From positions 1 to 14,683 of the forward strand of contig JAJXWC010000042.1 of assembly GCA_021781855.1 (NCBI GenBank): DNA of 14,683 bases, in the 5' to 3' direction. This document shows positions 7,158-14,581 of the stretch, in pieces (positions within the stretch are counted from its first letter, which is position 1; each line of letters opens with the position of its first letter). Made by a program: the position numbers and the translations under genes. The stretch is from Bacillota bacterium. GTDB lineage: Bacteria > Bacillota > Bacilli > Lactobacillales > Streptococcaceae. The notes under the pieces were generated by a model, which saw only the letters and a program-made list of their open reading frames with translations, ran no database searches and had not been told where the DNA came from.

Positions 7158-7312
7158 AAAAATGGCGAATCGGCTCTAGTGTAGAAATGCCTAGCGAGGC
7201 GAATTTCTATACTGCCACTTTGCTGATAGAGATGCTTCTTGAAAGTTGTTAGCTGCCCCGTAAGCAACACCTGAAAAACGCAAACCGAGCCAGCCTGACC
7301 AACTGGTTTTTT
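7158..7312 (+). ncRNA. Candidate structured RNA of unknown class
   Basis: This segment is clearly GC-richer than its surroundings and full of pairing. GTGTAGAAAT (7169-7178) pairs with ATTTCTATAC (7203-7212), with an inner GCC/GGC hairpin. GTTGTT and AAGCAAC form another stem near 7246-7268. GGCTC (7172 region) can pair with GAGCC at 7287-7291 to close the domain. It ends in a stem followed by TTTTTT (7307-7312). A TATGAT -10 lies at 7146-7151, though no good -35 is seen. There is no reading frame. It does not match tmRNA, RNase P RNA, SRP RNA, T-box or the common riboswitches as I know them; 6S RNA cannot be excluded. Confidence 0.5.
7287..7312 (+). terminator. Terminator of the structured RNA
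   Basis: GAGCCAG (7287-7293) and CTGGTTT (7303-7309) can pair with two G-U pairs, followed by T-rich sequence. The same GAGCC can alternatively pair with the upstream GGCTC, so this segment could switch between two folds. Confidence 0.4.
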
Positions 7313-7327
7313 ATACAAAAAAGAAAA

Positions 7328-7349
7328 GAGTTGTGAAACTCCTTTTTTT
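7328..7349 (+). terminator. Intrinsic terminator upstream of dnaE
   Basis: GAGTT-GTGA-AACTC forms a short hairpin followed by seven T residues (7343-7349). It would isolate the dnaE promoter from upstream plus-strand transcription. Confidence 0.55.
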
Positions 7350-7386
7350 GTTCGAATTTTCTTTCTTATTTTTGCAAATTTTCTAG

Positions 7387-7392
7387 TATAAT
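7387..7392 (+). promoter_or_regulatory. -10 element of a candidate dnaE promoter
   Basis: A perfect TATAAT, with no convincing -35 at the usual spacing. The start would be near 7399, giving a leader of about 300 nt before dnaE. The leader contains a 12-bp direct repeat, CGTGAAATTTCA (7401-7412 and 7602-7613), and a CodY-box-like sequence at 7412-7426 (12 of 15 positions, my own count). Apart from these I see no gene in 7393-7705. Confidence 0.45.
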
Positions 7393-7705
7393 GTAGATAA
7401 CGTGAAATTTCAAATTTTTGAAAATGATTTTCAGTATTTTCGATTTGACATGCTTCACAATCCGATTTACCTTTTCGTCAATTTCCACTGTTGTACTCGC
7501 TACGCTTTTGATATCTGCTTCGAGGTTGTGGTGTGAAGGCTAGAAAAATAGGTTGGAGAACAATGCAATCTGACAATTTTACCTGAATCTCTACCCAATT
7601 TCGTGAAATTTCAGCAAAATATTTTGAAGTGATTATCTCGAGTGAAAGCAGCCTTGATGATATAAAGTTTTGAAAGAGCACTAGGCTCATAAAGAAAGGA
7701 GAAAA

Positions 7706-10700
7706 ATGTTTGCTCAGTTAAATACAAAAACAGAATACAGCTTTTTGGATAGTGTGGTACGTTTAGACGACTATCTTGAAACGGCAAAGCGATTGGGCTA
7801 CCAGACTGTTGGAATTTGTGATGTAGGAAATTTGCATGCTGCTTTTCAGTTTGTGACGAAGGCGAAAAAGCACAGGCTGAGTCCTGTTCTGGCGATTGAG
7901 CTTGTTTTTGAATTTTCAGGTTTGCCGATTTCTTTTGCTTTTGTCGCCAAAAATACGCTGGGTTACAAGCATTTACTGCGCATTTCAACACTGCATAATT
8001 ATGGTCGGACAAACTTTACAGATATTGAAAATTTTTTGGATGGATTGGCACTGGTCGTCCCCGAATCTTATGGTAATTTAGCAGCTTTGACTAAACTGTC
8101 AAATTTGGCAGAAACTTTCGTCGGAATCAATCAGTTTACTGATAAAAATGAGCATTTTCTTCTTCCAACTTTACCTTTTCCAGCGACACGTTATTTGAGT
8201 GCAGCAGACAATTCCTTGTTGGATATTTTACATATCGTGCGTGACGGTGGAATTTTTGATGATAGTTTGACAACTGGCACAAGTGAGCTTTTACAACGCC
8301 CCGAACTGTATAACCAACTCTTTCAAAAAAATTTTCCCGAAGCTTTAAGCAATCTGTCAAAATTAGTCGCCGATATCTCTTACGAATTTGACGAAAAATT
8401 GGACTTACCACGTTTTGACAAGAATAGAAGTGCCGCTGATTTGCTACGTGAAACTGCTTTGACAGGGCTTAAAAAATTGACCGATGGTGGACAAATCTAT
8501 CAGGAGCGACTAAATCGTGAACTTTCAGTTATTCATCAAATGGGTTTTGATGATTACTTTCTAATTGTCGCTGATTTGTTGCGTTATGCACGAGAAAATG
8601 CGATTTATTGTGGAATGGGACGAGGTTCAGCGGCTGGCTCGTTAGTGGCTTATGCGTTGCAGATTACACACGTTGACCCTGTCAAAAATAACTTATTCTT
8701 TGAGCGTTTTTTGAATCCTGAACGCGTGGCGATGCCGGATATTGACATTGATATGCCTGACGACCGCCGCGGTGAGCTGCTGGCTTATATGAAAAATCGT
8801 TACGGCTCAGACCATGTCGCACAAATTGTGACTTTTTCGACATTTGGAAAACGTCAAGCCTTGCGCGATGTAGGAAAAGCGTTCGGTCTGACAGAAGTTG
8901 AATTAACCAGCTTGACTCGACTTTTGGCCTATCGTTTTGGAAATCTTTCCGACGAATATGAGGGAAATCCAAGATTTAAAGCTGCACTTTTAAAAAATCC
9001 GCGTTTACAACGCATTTACGAATTAGCACGACGTATTGAAGGAATGCCACGCCAAACCTCCACACACGCTTCTGGTGTTGTTTTGAGCGAAGAATCTCTG
9101 GTCAATTATGTTGCGCTCAAGCCCTCTGACGACCTGGCGTTGACGCAATATGAGGCACCTAATGTTTAATCCATTTGGCTACTAAAAATCGACTTCCTCG
9201 GTCTACGTAATCTGACGTTGATTGCACGAATGCGTGAACTTGTTTTGCAACGAAAAAAAGTTGATGTTGCTCCATTAAACATTAATTTAGAAGACGAAAA
9301 AACACTCGCCTTATTCCGTGCTGGAAATACAATGGGGATTTTTCAATTTGAGAATCCTCAAATGCGACGTTTTTTGCGTAATCTACAGCCTTCAAAATTT
9401 GATGACATTGTGGATGCCACATCCATTTTTAGACCTGGTCCCTCACGTTTCATTCCACAATTTGTAGCACGACGACATGGCGAAGAAACGGTCGAAATCA
9501 TTGACCCCGCTTTGACAGAAATTTTGGCGCAAACCTATGGAATTATGATTTATCAAGAACAGATTATGCAGGTTGCACAACGATTTGCGGGTTTTTCTTT
9601 GGGAAAAGCCGATTTATTACGCCGCGCAGTTTCCAAGAAAAAATCAGGTGAATTTGAAAAAATTCGTGATGAATTTATCACAGGAAGTTTAGCACAAGGT
9701 CACTCTGAAGAACAATCTGTCCAAATCTATGATTTGATTGAACGTTTTGCAAACTATGGTTTCAATCGTTCTCACGCATATGCCTACGCAGCACTGGCCT
9801 TTCAAATTGCTTATTTTAAAGCACATTTTCCAGATGAATTTTACGAAGTTCAACTTCGCGACCGTAAACGCGACACGATGATTTTAGATGCTTTAGATAA
9901 TCATTTCGAGCTAGACAATCCGTCCATAAACAAAATGCCTTACCATGACCGAGTCGCTGATAGAAAAATTGCTTTGGGACTCGCACATATTTCTGGTCTT
10001 CCACGCGACATGGCCTTCTGGATTGTTGAACATCGTCCATTTTCGGATTTACCCGATTTTGTGAAAAATTTGCCGCAGAATTTTCAAAAAACCGACTACA
10101 TTGAGCTTTTGATTAAAATTGGCGCATTTGACGAAATGGATAAAAATCGTGGTAAACTTTTAGCCAACCTGTCAAATTTGATTGATTATACGCAAAATAT
10201 TCAGCTTGATTTATTTGGACATACTCAGCTCAAATTCAGCTATCAGACAACCGAGGATTTGCCACAGACTGAAAAATATGATTTGGAAAAAGAACTGCTT
10301 GGCGTTGGAATTACTCCTCATCCACTTGTCACATTGTCAAAACGCTTTCAGGGAAATTTTACAGACTTATCAAATTTACAAAAAAATCAGCGAGCAACTA
10401 TTTTAGTCGAATTAACCTATATTCGTACCCATCGCACAAAAAATGGACAAACAATGGCTTTTCTTGTTGTTACTGATAGCCGCGAAAAACGTGATGTAAC
10501 ATTATTTCCAGAACATTATCGTGAATTTATGACCCAACTTGAAAAAGGAAAATTCTATTTCATTTCAGGAAAGGTAATTGAACGTAATGACGAGCTACAG
10601 CTGCAAGCCGACAAAATTGCAGTGGCCGAAGAGACCTCGCGCAAACTCTGGCTCAATCTTGCAGATTCCAGCCGTAACGCCCGTCTTTCACAAATTCTTC

Positions 10701-10840
10701 GAGAATTTCCTGGAAGTCATCAAGTCATCCTGCATTTTACTGACCAAAAAAACACCACGCAAACCAATATTTACGTGGATGAAAACGAACTTTTACTCAA
10801 ACGCCTCGAAGGCTACGTACTTGATGCCGTCTATAAATAA
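7706..10840 (+). pseudogene. dnaE: DNA polymerase III alpha subunit DnaE, one in-frame stop
   Basis: A single frame of 1044 codons encodes a complete Gram-positive DnaE but carries TAA at 9167-9169 (codon 488). A degenerate PHP domain covers about 1-200 (CDVGN where active forms have DHG). The polymerase core has GMGRGSAAGSLVAY (303-316), catalytic Asp347 and Asp349 in PDIDID, and the third Asp in KIDFLGL (codon 496), which lies after the stop. Downstream come FRPGP (575-579), GFNRSHAYAY (about 685), a clamp-binding QLDLF (833-837) and an OB fold (about 895-965). AAAGGAG precedes the ATG. The truncated 487-residue product should be inactive; the rest could only start at a non-ATG codon (TTG at 9218). 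DnaE is normally essential beside PolC, so sequencing error, recent mutation, a second copy or stop read-through are all possible. Everything else in the frame is intact. Confidence 0.9.
9167..9169 (+). other. dnaE: Premature TAA in dnaE (expected Glu codon)
   Basis: The frame reads PNV-stop-SIWLLKIDFLGL, where the family reads close to NVESIGLLKIDFLGL. GAA-to-TAA at 9167 and GGG-to-TGG at 9176 would both be G-to-T changes nine bases apart. The frame is the same on both sides, so this is a nonsense change and not an indel. Confidence 0.85.
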
Positions 10841-10868
10841 ACCGCTCATTTCATATGAGCGGTTTTCT
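10840..10868. terminator. Terminator between dnaE and pyrG
   Basis: AACCGCTCAT and ATGAGCGGTT form a perfect 10-bp stem around TTCAT, followed on the plus strand by TTTTCTTT. It ends dnaE. As a palindrome it may also stop pyrG transcripts arriving from the other side, although its minus-strand tail is less U-rich. Confidence 0.85.
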
Positions 10869-10918
10869 TTGAATCTACTACTATTTCCCTCTAAGAGCAA
10901 CTTTCAGAGGTTATCTTC

Positions 10919-10937
10919 ATCTCAGCAGTGCGTGCTA
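10919..10937 (+). repeat. 19-bp repeat, copy 1
   Basis: ATCTCAGCAGTGCGTGCTA is identical to 12897-12915 on the other side of pyrG. In this copy CGTGC pairs with GCACG seven bases on, and AGAGC-TTC-GCTCT follows. It lies between the pyrG stop and the dnaE terminator. Confidence 0.85.
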
Positions 10938-10988
10938 TCTACGCACGAATGACAAGAGCTTCGCTCTCTCTATCCGTAATAACTAACA

Positions 10989-12599
10989 TCAGTTATTCTG
11001 ATTTGCCACAGCCGCCTTGATAAATGCCTGATAGAGTTCTTCTGGACGATTTGGACGAGACTGTAATTCTGGGTGATATTGACAAGCTACAAAGAATTTG
11101 AGATTGGTCAATTCGACAATTTCAACCAAACGATTGTCTGGTGATACGCCTGAGAATGTGAACCCAGCCGCTTCAAAGCTTTCGCGGAATTTATTATTAA
11201 ACTCGTAGCGATGACGGTGGCGCCGCTGAACTACTTCTGCATTTCCATAGGCTTCTGCTGTTTTAGTTCCGACTTTTAATTTTGCAGGATAAAGCCCCAA
11301 ACGCAATGTTCCACCCATATCCTCTACATCAATCTGGTCACGCATCAAATCAATAATCGGATGTGTTGTATCAGGATTAAGCTCAGACGAATTCGCATCA
11401 GTCATTCCCAGCACATTGCGCGCAAATTCTACACAAGTCAGCTGCATACCTAGACAAATGCCAAGCATCGGAACATCATTTTCACGCGCATATTTAATCG
11501 CTGCAATTTTTCCTTCTGTTCCTCGATGACCAAATCCGCCAGGCACGATGATGCCGTCCACACCAGCAACAAGTTCTGCTACATTTTCATTAGTCACATC
11601 ATTGGCATTGACCCAGCGTAAATCAAGTTCGCTGTCAGCCGCATAACCTGCGTGTTTAAGCGCCTCAACAACAGAAAGATAGGCATCTGGCAATTCAACA
11701 TATTTACCGACAAGCGCAATTTTCACCTGCTTTTTCAAATTCATCACATGATTGACCATTGCTGACCATTCTGTCATGTCAGCCTTCGGTGTATCCAATT
11801 TCAAATGGTTGCAGACAATCTGGTCCATATTCTGCGCCTGAAGATTAAGCGGGATTTGATAAAGATGTTCAACATCAAGCGATTGGATAACGGCTTCTGG
11901 CGCAACATCACAAAACATTGCAACTTTATCACGCATCTCAGTAGTAATCGGAACTTCTGTACGCAATACAAGCATGTTCGCCTGAATCCCGTATTCACGC
12001 AGTGTTTTTGTTGCATTCTGAGCAATTTTTGTCTTTAGCTCGCCTGCCGCACGCAAATGCAAAATTGGTACCGTATGAATATACATCACATTTTCAGCAC
12101 CAACTTCAGATTTCATCTGGCGCAACGCTTCGATAAAAGGCAAGCTTTCCATATCACCGACCGTTCCACCGACTTCGGTAATGATAACATCCGCATCTGT
12201 CGTCGTCGCAGCACGCTTGATTTTCTCTTTCAGCATATTGGTCACATGCGGTACCATCTGCACTGTCGCCCCAAGATATTCTCCCTTGCGCTCTTTACGG
12301 AGAATTTCGCTGTAAACCTTGCCTGATGTAACATTGCTGTATTTATTAAGATTAATATCAATAAAACGTTCATAGTGACCAAGGTCGAGGTCAGTCTCAG
12401 CACCATCATCTGTTACAAATACCTCGCCGTGCTGATAAGGACTCATTGTACCAGGGTCAATATTGAGGTAAGGGTCAAATTTCTGCACCGTGATTTTAAG
12501 CCCACGATTTTTAAGCAAACGCCCCAAACTTGCTGCTACAATCCCTTTACCCATTGATGAAGTTCCGCCGCCCGTGACGAAAATGTACTTTGTTGCCAT
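10989..12599 (-). CDS. pyrG: CTP synthase
   Basis: Makes CTP from UTP, ATP and glutamine, the last step of pyrimidine nucleotide synthesis, in the cytoplasm. The 536-residue product has the synthetase domain with P-loop GGGTSSMGKG, EVGGTVGDMES, and a C-terminal class I glutamine amidotransferase domain with Cys382 (GICLGMQL), His509 and Glu511 (QYHPELQSRP). The sequence reads as lactococcal PyrG throughout. I place the start at the ATG at 12599 (MATKYIFVTGG): GGAG lies 6 bases upstream of it and it gives the family's usual N-terminus. The frame is also open from an ATG at 12611, four codons earlier. It is transcribed alone from its own promoter and regulated by an attenuator in the leader. 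It converges with dnaE. Confidence 0.97.
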   Translation of the reverse strand: MATKYIFVTGGGTSSMGKGIVAASLGRLLKNRGLKITVQKFDPYLNIDPGTMSPYQHGEVFVTDDGAETDLDLGHYERFIDINLNKYSNVTSGKVYSEILRKERKGEYLGATVQMVPHVTNMLKEKIKRAATTTDADVIITEVGGTVGDMESLPFIEALRQMKSEVGAENVMYIHTVPILHLRAAGELKTKIAQNATKTLREYGIQANMLVLRTEVPITTEMRDKVAMFCDVAPEAVIQSLDVEHLYQIPLNLQAQNMDQIVCNHLKLDTPKADMTEWSAMVNHVMNLKKQVKIALVGKYVELPDAYLSVVEALKHAGYAADSELDLRWVNANDVTNENVAELVAGVDGIIVPGGFGHRGTEGKIAAIKYARENDVPMLGICLGMQLTCVEFARNVLGMTDANSSELNPDTTHPIIDLMRDQIDVEDMGGTLRLGLYPAKLKVGTKTAEAYGNAEVVQRRHRHRYEFNNKFRESFEAAGFTFSGVSPDNRLVEIVELTNLKFFVACQYHPELQSRPNRPEELYQAFIKAAVANQNN

Positions 12600-12629
12600 G
12601 TCTTTCTCCATTTCTATGGCTCAACAAGC

Positions 12630-12660
12630 ACCTGACAGCAAGCTTACTTGCTTTACAGGT
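12630..12660 (-). other. Stem-loop before the pyrG ribosome binding site
   Basis: ACCTG/CAGGT and AGCAAG/CTTGCT form a two-part stem with a small internal loop. It lies between the attenuator and the ribosome binding site of pyrG. Its role is unknown; it might affect mRNA stability or ribosome access. Confidence 0.5.
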
Positions 12661-12699
12661 ACTCGCACTGCCTTTCTTCTCTGCCTTGCCTAACCTTGG

Positions 12700-12734
12700 G
12701 AAAATAAAAAATATGCCCCCACAACTGGGAGCAT
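12700..12734 (-). terminator. pyrG attenuator terminator
   Basis: In the minus-strand leader ATGCTCCCA-GTTG-TGGGGGCAT forms a 9-bp stem (one G-U pair) followed by ATTTTTTATTTT. It lies 23 bases after the GGGC transcription start and well before the gene. This is the terminator of the pyrG attenuation known from Bacillus subtilis and Lactococcus lactis, where low CTP causes extra G residues at the 5' end that pair with the C-rich terminator arm and prevent termination. Confidence 0.9.
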
Positions 12735-12753
12735 CTGTTACCGCAAAAGCGGT

Positions 12754-12793
12754 GCCCGAACTTTATTATACATGATTGATGACTTTTGGTCAA
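12754..12793 (-). promoter_or_regulatory. pyrG promoter with GGGC initiation site
   Basis: On the minus strand TTGACC (12793-12788), 17 bases, TATAAT (12770-12765), 7 bases, then GGGC starting at 12757. The GGGC start is the hallmark of CTP-sensing reiterative initiation at pyrG. A small ACCGC/GCGGT hairpin follows directly. Confidence 0.92.
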
Positions 12794-12896
12794 GAAATAT
12801 TTTTGAAACTGAGCATTTTTATATCAGTAGTCTGTACTAATGTGAAATGTCAAGTTCCAAATCCGACTACTGCATTTGCCATCCAACTGCCAATTT

Positions 12897-12915
12897 ATCT
12901 CAGCAGTGCGTGCTA
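12897..12915 (+). repeat. 19-bp repeat, copy 2
   Basis: Identical to 10919-10937. Here it runs straight into the left arm of a large GC-rich hairpin (12905-12952). Both copies are followed by AGCTTCG further on, suggesting they derive from one dispersed element that has changed in its middle. Confidence 0.85.
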
Positions 12916-12952
12916 ATCCCCCCGCCTCTTAGGCGGCGGGATAAGCAGCACT
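12905..12952. repeat. GC-rich imperfect palindrome (large hairpin)
   Basis: AGTGC, TGCT and ATCCCCCCGCC pair in turn with GGCGGCGGGAT, AGCA and GCACT around the loop TCTTA. There is one bulged base, one A-A and one C-C mismatch. The GC content contrasts with the surroundings. There is no U-run on either strand, so it is not a simple terminator. Confidence 0.8.
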
Positions 12953-12976
12953 AAGCTTCGAATTTCGCTCGACTAA

Positions 12977-13006
12977 ACTTGGTAGGAGTTGAAACTCCCA
13001 CCAAGT
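12977..13006. repeat. Second strong hairpin
   Basis: ACTTGGT-A-GGAGTT pairs with AACTCC-C-ACCAAGT around a 2-base centre: 13 pairs with one mismatch. It lies 24 bp from the previous hairpin. On the minus strand the two would lie between the small gene and the pyrG promoter. No U-run follows. Confidence 0.75.
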
Positions 13007-13175
13007 AAGTCTCTGCTTCATTCAGCAAAATCATTTCGACTCAGTCGTTTACCAACTGATCTCTTCGTGCGGACTGTAGAACGAAACAAGCTAGATTTTT
13101 GAGACGAAAAAATTTATCTCACAGATATGAGGAGTGAGCAAAAACCAAAATTATCGCCACTAAGTCTCTGCTTCA
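13006..13175. repeat. 15-bp direct repeats bounding a 140-bp segment
   Basis: TAAGTCTCTGCTTCA occurs at 13006-13020 and 13161-13175. The right copy covers the stop codon of the small gene. The 140 bp between contain CTCAC/GTGAG arms (13118-13138) and no reading frame. The layout could reflect a small insertion, a local duplication or a repeated RNA-processing site; I see no terminal inverted repeats. Confidence 0.55.
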
Positions 13176-13340
13176 CTTATTCCCCTTCATACTATTATCA
13201 AAACGCCGTGGAGAACGCCCATAGCGCATGATGCTCCGATGCGGATTATGTGCATTAGGTTCATCATCGACAATCTCCTCCGCATTTGTCTGCGTGGCAA
13301 GGAGTGATTTGTTTTTAACTGTTTCCTCTTCTTTGTTCAT
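13173..13340 (-). CDS. 55-residue small protein of unknown function
   Basis: A short frame from ATG (13340) to TGA (13173). AAAGGAAG lies upstream of the ATG at reasonable distance. The product starts acidic (MNKEEETVKNK; EEIVDDEPNAHN) and ends basic (HRSIMRYGRSPRRFDN). There is no signal peptide or membrane segment, and I recognise no family. The abrupt acid-to-base charge split suggests binding to nucleic acid or another protein, but this is a guess. It lies between the aminotransferase gene and pyrG on the same strand, 89 bp after the aminotransferase stop. A weak TTGAAT lies upstream, without a clear -10. Confidence 0.6.
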   Translation of the reverse strand: MNKEEETVKNKSLLATQTNAEEIVDDEPNAHNPHRSIMRYGRSPRRFDNSMKGNK

Positions 13341-13429
13341 TCATTTATCTTCCTTTCCTCTCATGATAATATTATTTTCTCATGATTTTATTAGAATTCA
13401 AAATGATATGCTTTCCCACAGTAACCCCT

Positions 13430-14581
13430 TCAACATCCCTCGTTTTTAAACTGAGCTAAAAAATATTCCGCCATTTGCTCTTGAAGCTGCATTCCAAGAT
13501 GTTCCAAACTTTTTTGCAATGCGAACAAAGTAGTTGCAACCTTATCTGGACGAGCATTTTCCCCCATGTGTCCGATACGCAGCACTTTTCCTGCAAGTTC
13601 ATCAAAAGAGCCTGTCATCATCACATTATAATGCTCTAGCATTTCGCTCAAAATAGTCTTATCCGACAGCTTTTCTGGAACTTTTATGACTGTTACAGTA
13701 TTCGAAAAGCCACTTTCCAGATAAAGCTGAAGACCTGCTTGTTCCACGGTTTTTCTCGTTGCCTGCGCTATCGCAGCATGTCGCGCGAGGATTTCTGTGT
13801 CCGCAAGCAAGTTATCAATCGCTTGTGCCAACCCGTAGATGTCAGAAATCGGCATGGTGTAAGGAAACCATTGCTGCTCATAATAATCTTTGAAAACCAA
13901 AAGATTGCAATAAAAGCTGGCAATCGGTGTTTTTCTGCTTTGCATTGCTTGATAAGCTGCTGTAGAAATCGCAAGGAAAGTCAAACCTGGCGGTGCTGAA
14001 AGCACCTTTTGAGAACCGCCGCAGACGATATCAATTTGCCAAGCATCCGTTTCTAGCGGTTCTCCGCCCATTGCTGCTACTGAATCTACAACGGTTAAAA
14101 TATCGTATTTTTTGAGCAAGGGACAGATATGCTCTAAATCATTGAGGACACCAGAGGGTGTATCACAATGAACAACAGTGGCATATTTAAAATCATGGTC
14201 TTTTTCAAGGAAATCGCTGAGTAGCTCAAGATTGAATGCTTGTGTTTTTGAGCTACTCAAAAGTACTGGGGTTCCGCCGTAAATTTTTACAAAGTCAGCA
14301 AAACCTCTGCCGAAAATACCGTTATCCAGCACAAGTACACGGTCTCCAACCTCAGTCAGAGAAGCCACTGCTGCTTCAAGCCCTAAAATACCTTCTCCTG
14401 CGAGGATACGAACATCATTTTTCGTTTTTAAAAACTGGGCAAATTTTGAACAAGTCGCCTTGTAAAAATCATAAAATTCAGCATCAATATCAGGATTAGT
14501 GGTTGCTTTAGCCCTTGCCAAACGGACATTTTCAGCGACTTCGGTAGGGCCTGGTGTCATAATAAGCGGTCTATTCTTCAT
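13430..14581 (-). CDS. Class V aminotransferase (alanine-glyoxylate/serine-pyruvate type)
   Basis: A 383-residue PLP enzyme of aminotransferase class V. Visible features are the N-terminal MTPGPTEV, the GEGILGLEAAV motif that binds phosphate, the PLP-ring Asp in VVDSVAAMGG, and the Schiff-base Lys (Lys192) in GGSQKVLSAPPGL. This combination is typical of the alanine-glyoxylate / serine-pyruvate branch; the true amino donor and acceptor cannot be read from sequence. I use the ATG at 14581 (MKNRPLIM), which gives the usual N-terminus. A GTG at 14590, three codons earlier, is better spaced from GGAGG and may be the real start. The longer frame from 14683 is unlikely, because it overlaps the coding end of the upstream gene. 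The gene overlaps that upstream gene by 11 bp, implying an operon. Confidence 0.9.
   Translation of the reverse strand: MKNRPLIMTPGPTEVAENVRLARAKATTNPDIDAEFYDFYKATCSKFAQFLKTKNDVRILAGEGILGLEAAVASLTEVGDRVLVLDNGIFGRGFADFVKIYGGTPVLLSSSKTQAFNLELLSDFLEKDHDFKYATVVHCDTPSGVLNDLEHICPLLKKYDILTVVDSVAAMGGEPLETDAWQIDIVCGGSQKVLSAPPGLTFLAISTAAYQAMQSRKTPIASFYCNLLVFKDYYEQQWFPYTMPISDIYGLAQAIDNLLADTEILARHAAIAQATRKTVEQAGLQLYLESGFSNTVTVIKVPEKLSDKTILSEMLEHYNVMMTGSFDELAGKVLRIGHMGENARPDKVATTLFALQKSLEHLGMQLQEQMAEYFLAQFKNEGC

Noticed and set aside
7158..7312. tRNA, tmRNA, RNase P RNA or SRP RNA
   Set aside because: None of their conserved sequence blocks that I know is present.
7402..7536. GTG-started frame of about 44 codons beginning KFQIFENDFQYF in the dnaE leader
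   Set aside because: It has no ribosome binding site, starts at the predicted transcription start, and is Phe-rich as AT-rich noncoding DNA often is.
9218..10840. Independent 540-codon gene after the dnaE stop
   Set aside because: It is in the same frame as the first half (1512 bp apart), starts only at a TTG inside a conserved polymerase motif, and has no ribosome binding site. It is the rest of dnaE.
12057..12326. Plus-strand frames inside pyrG
   Set aside because: They are antisense shadows of a strongly conserved gene, with no start signals and unlikely composition.
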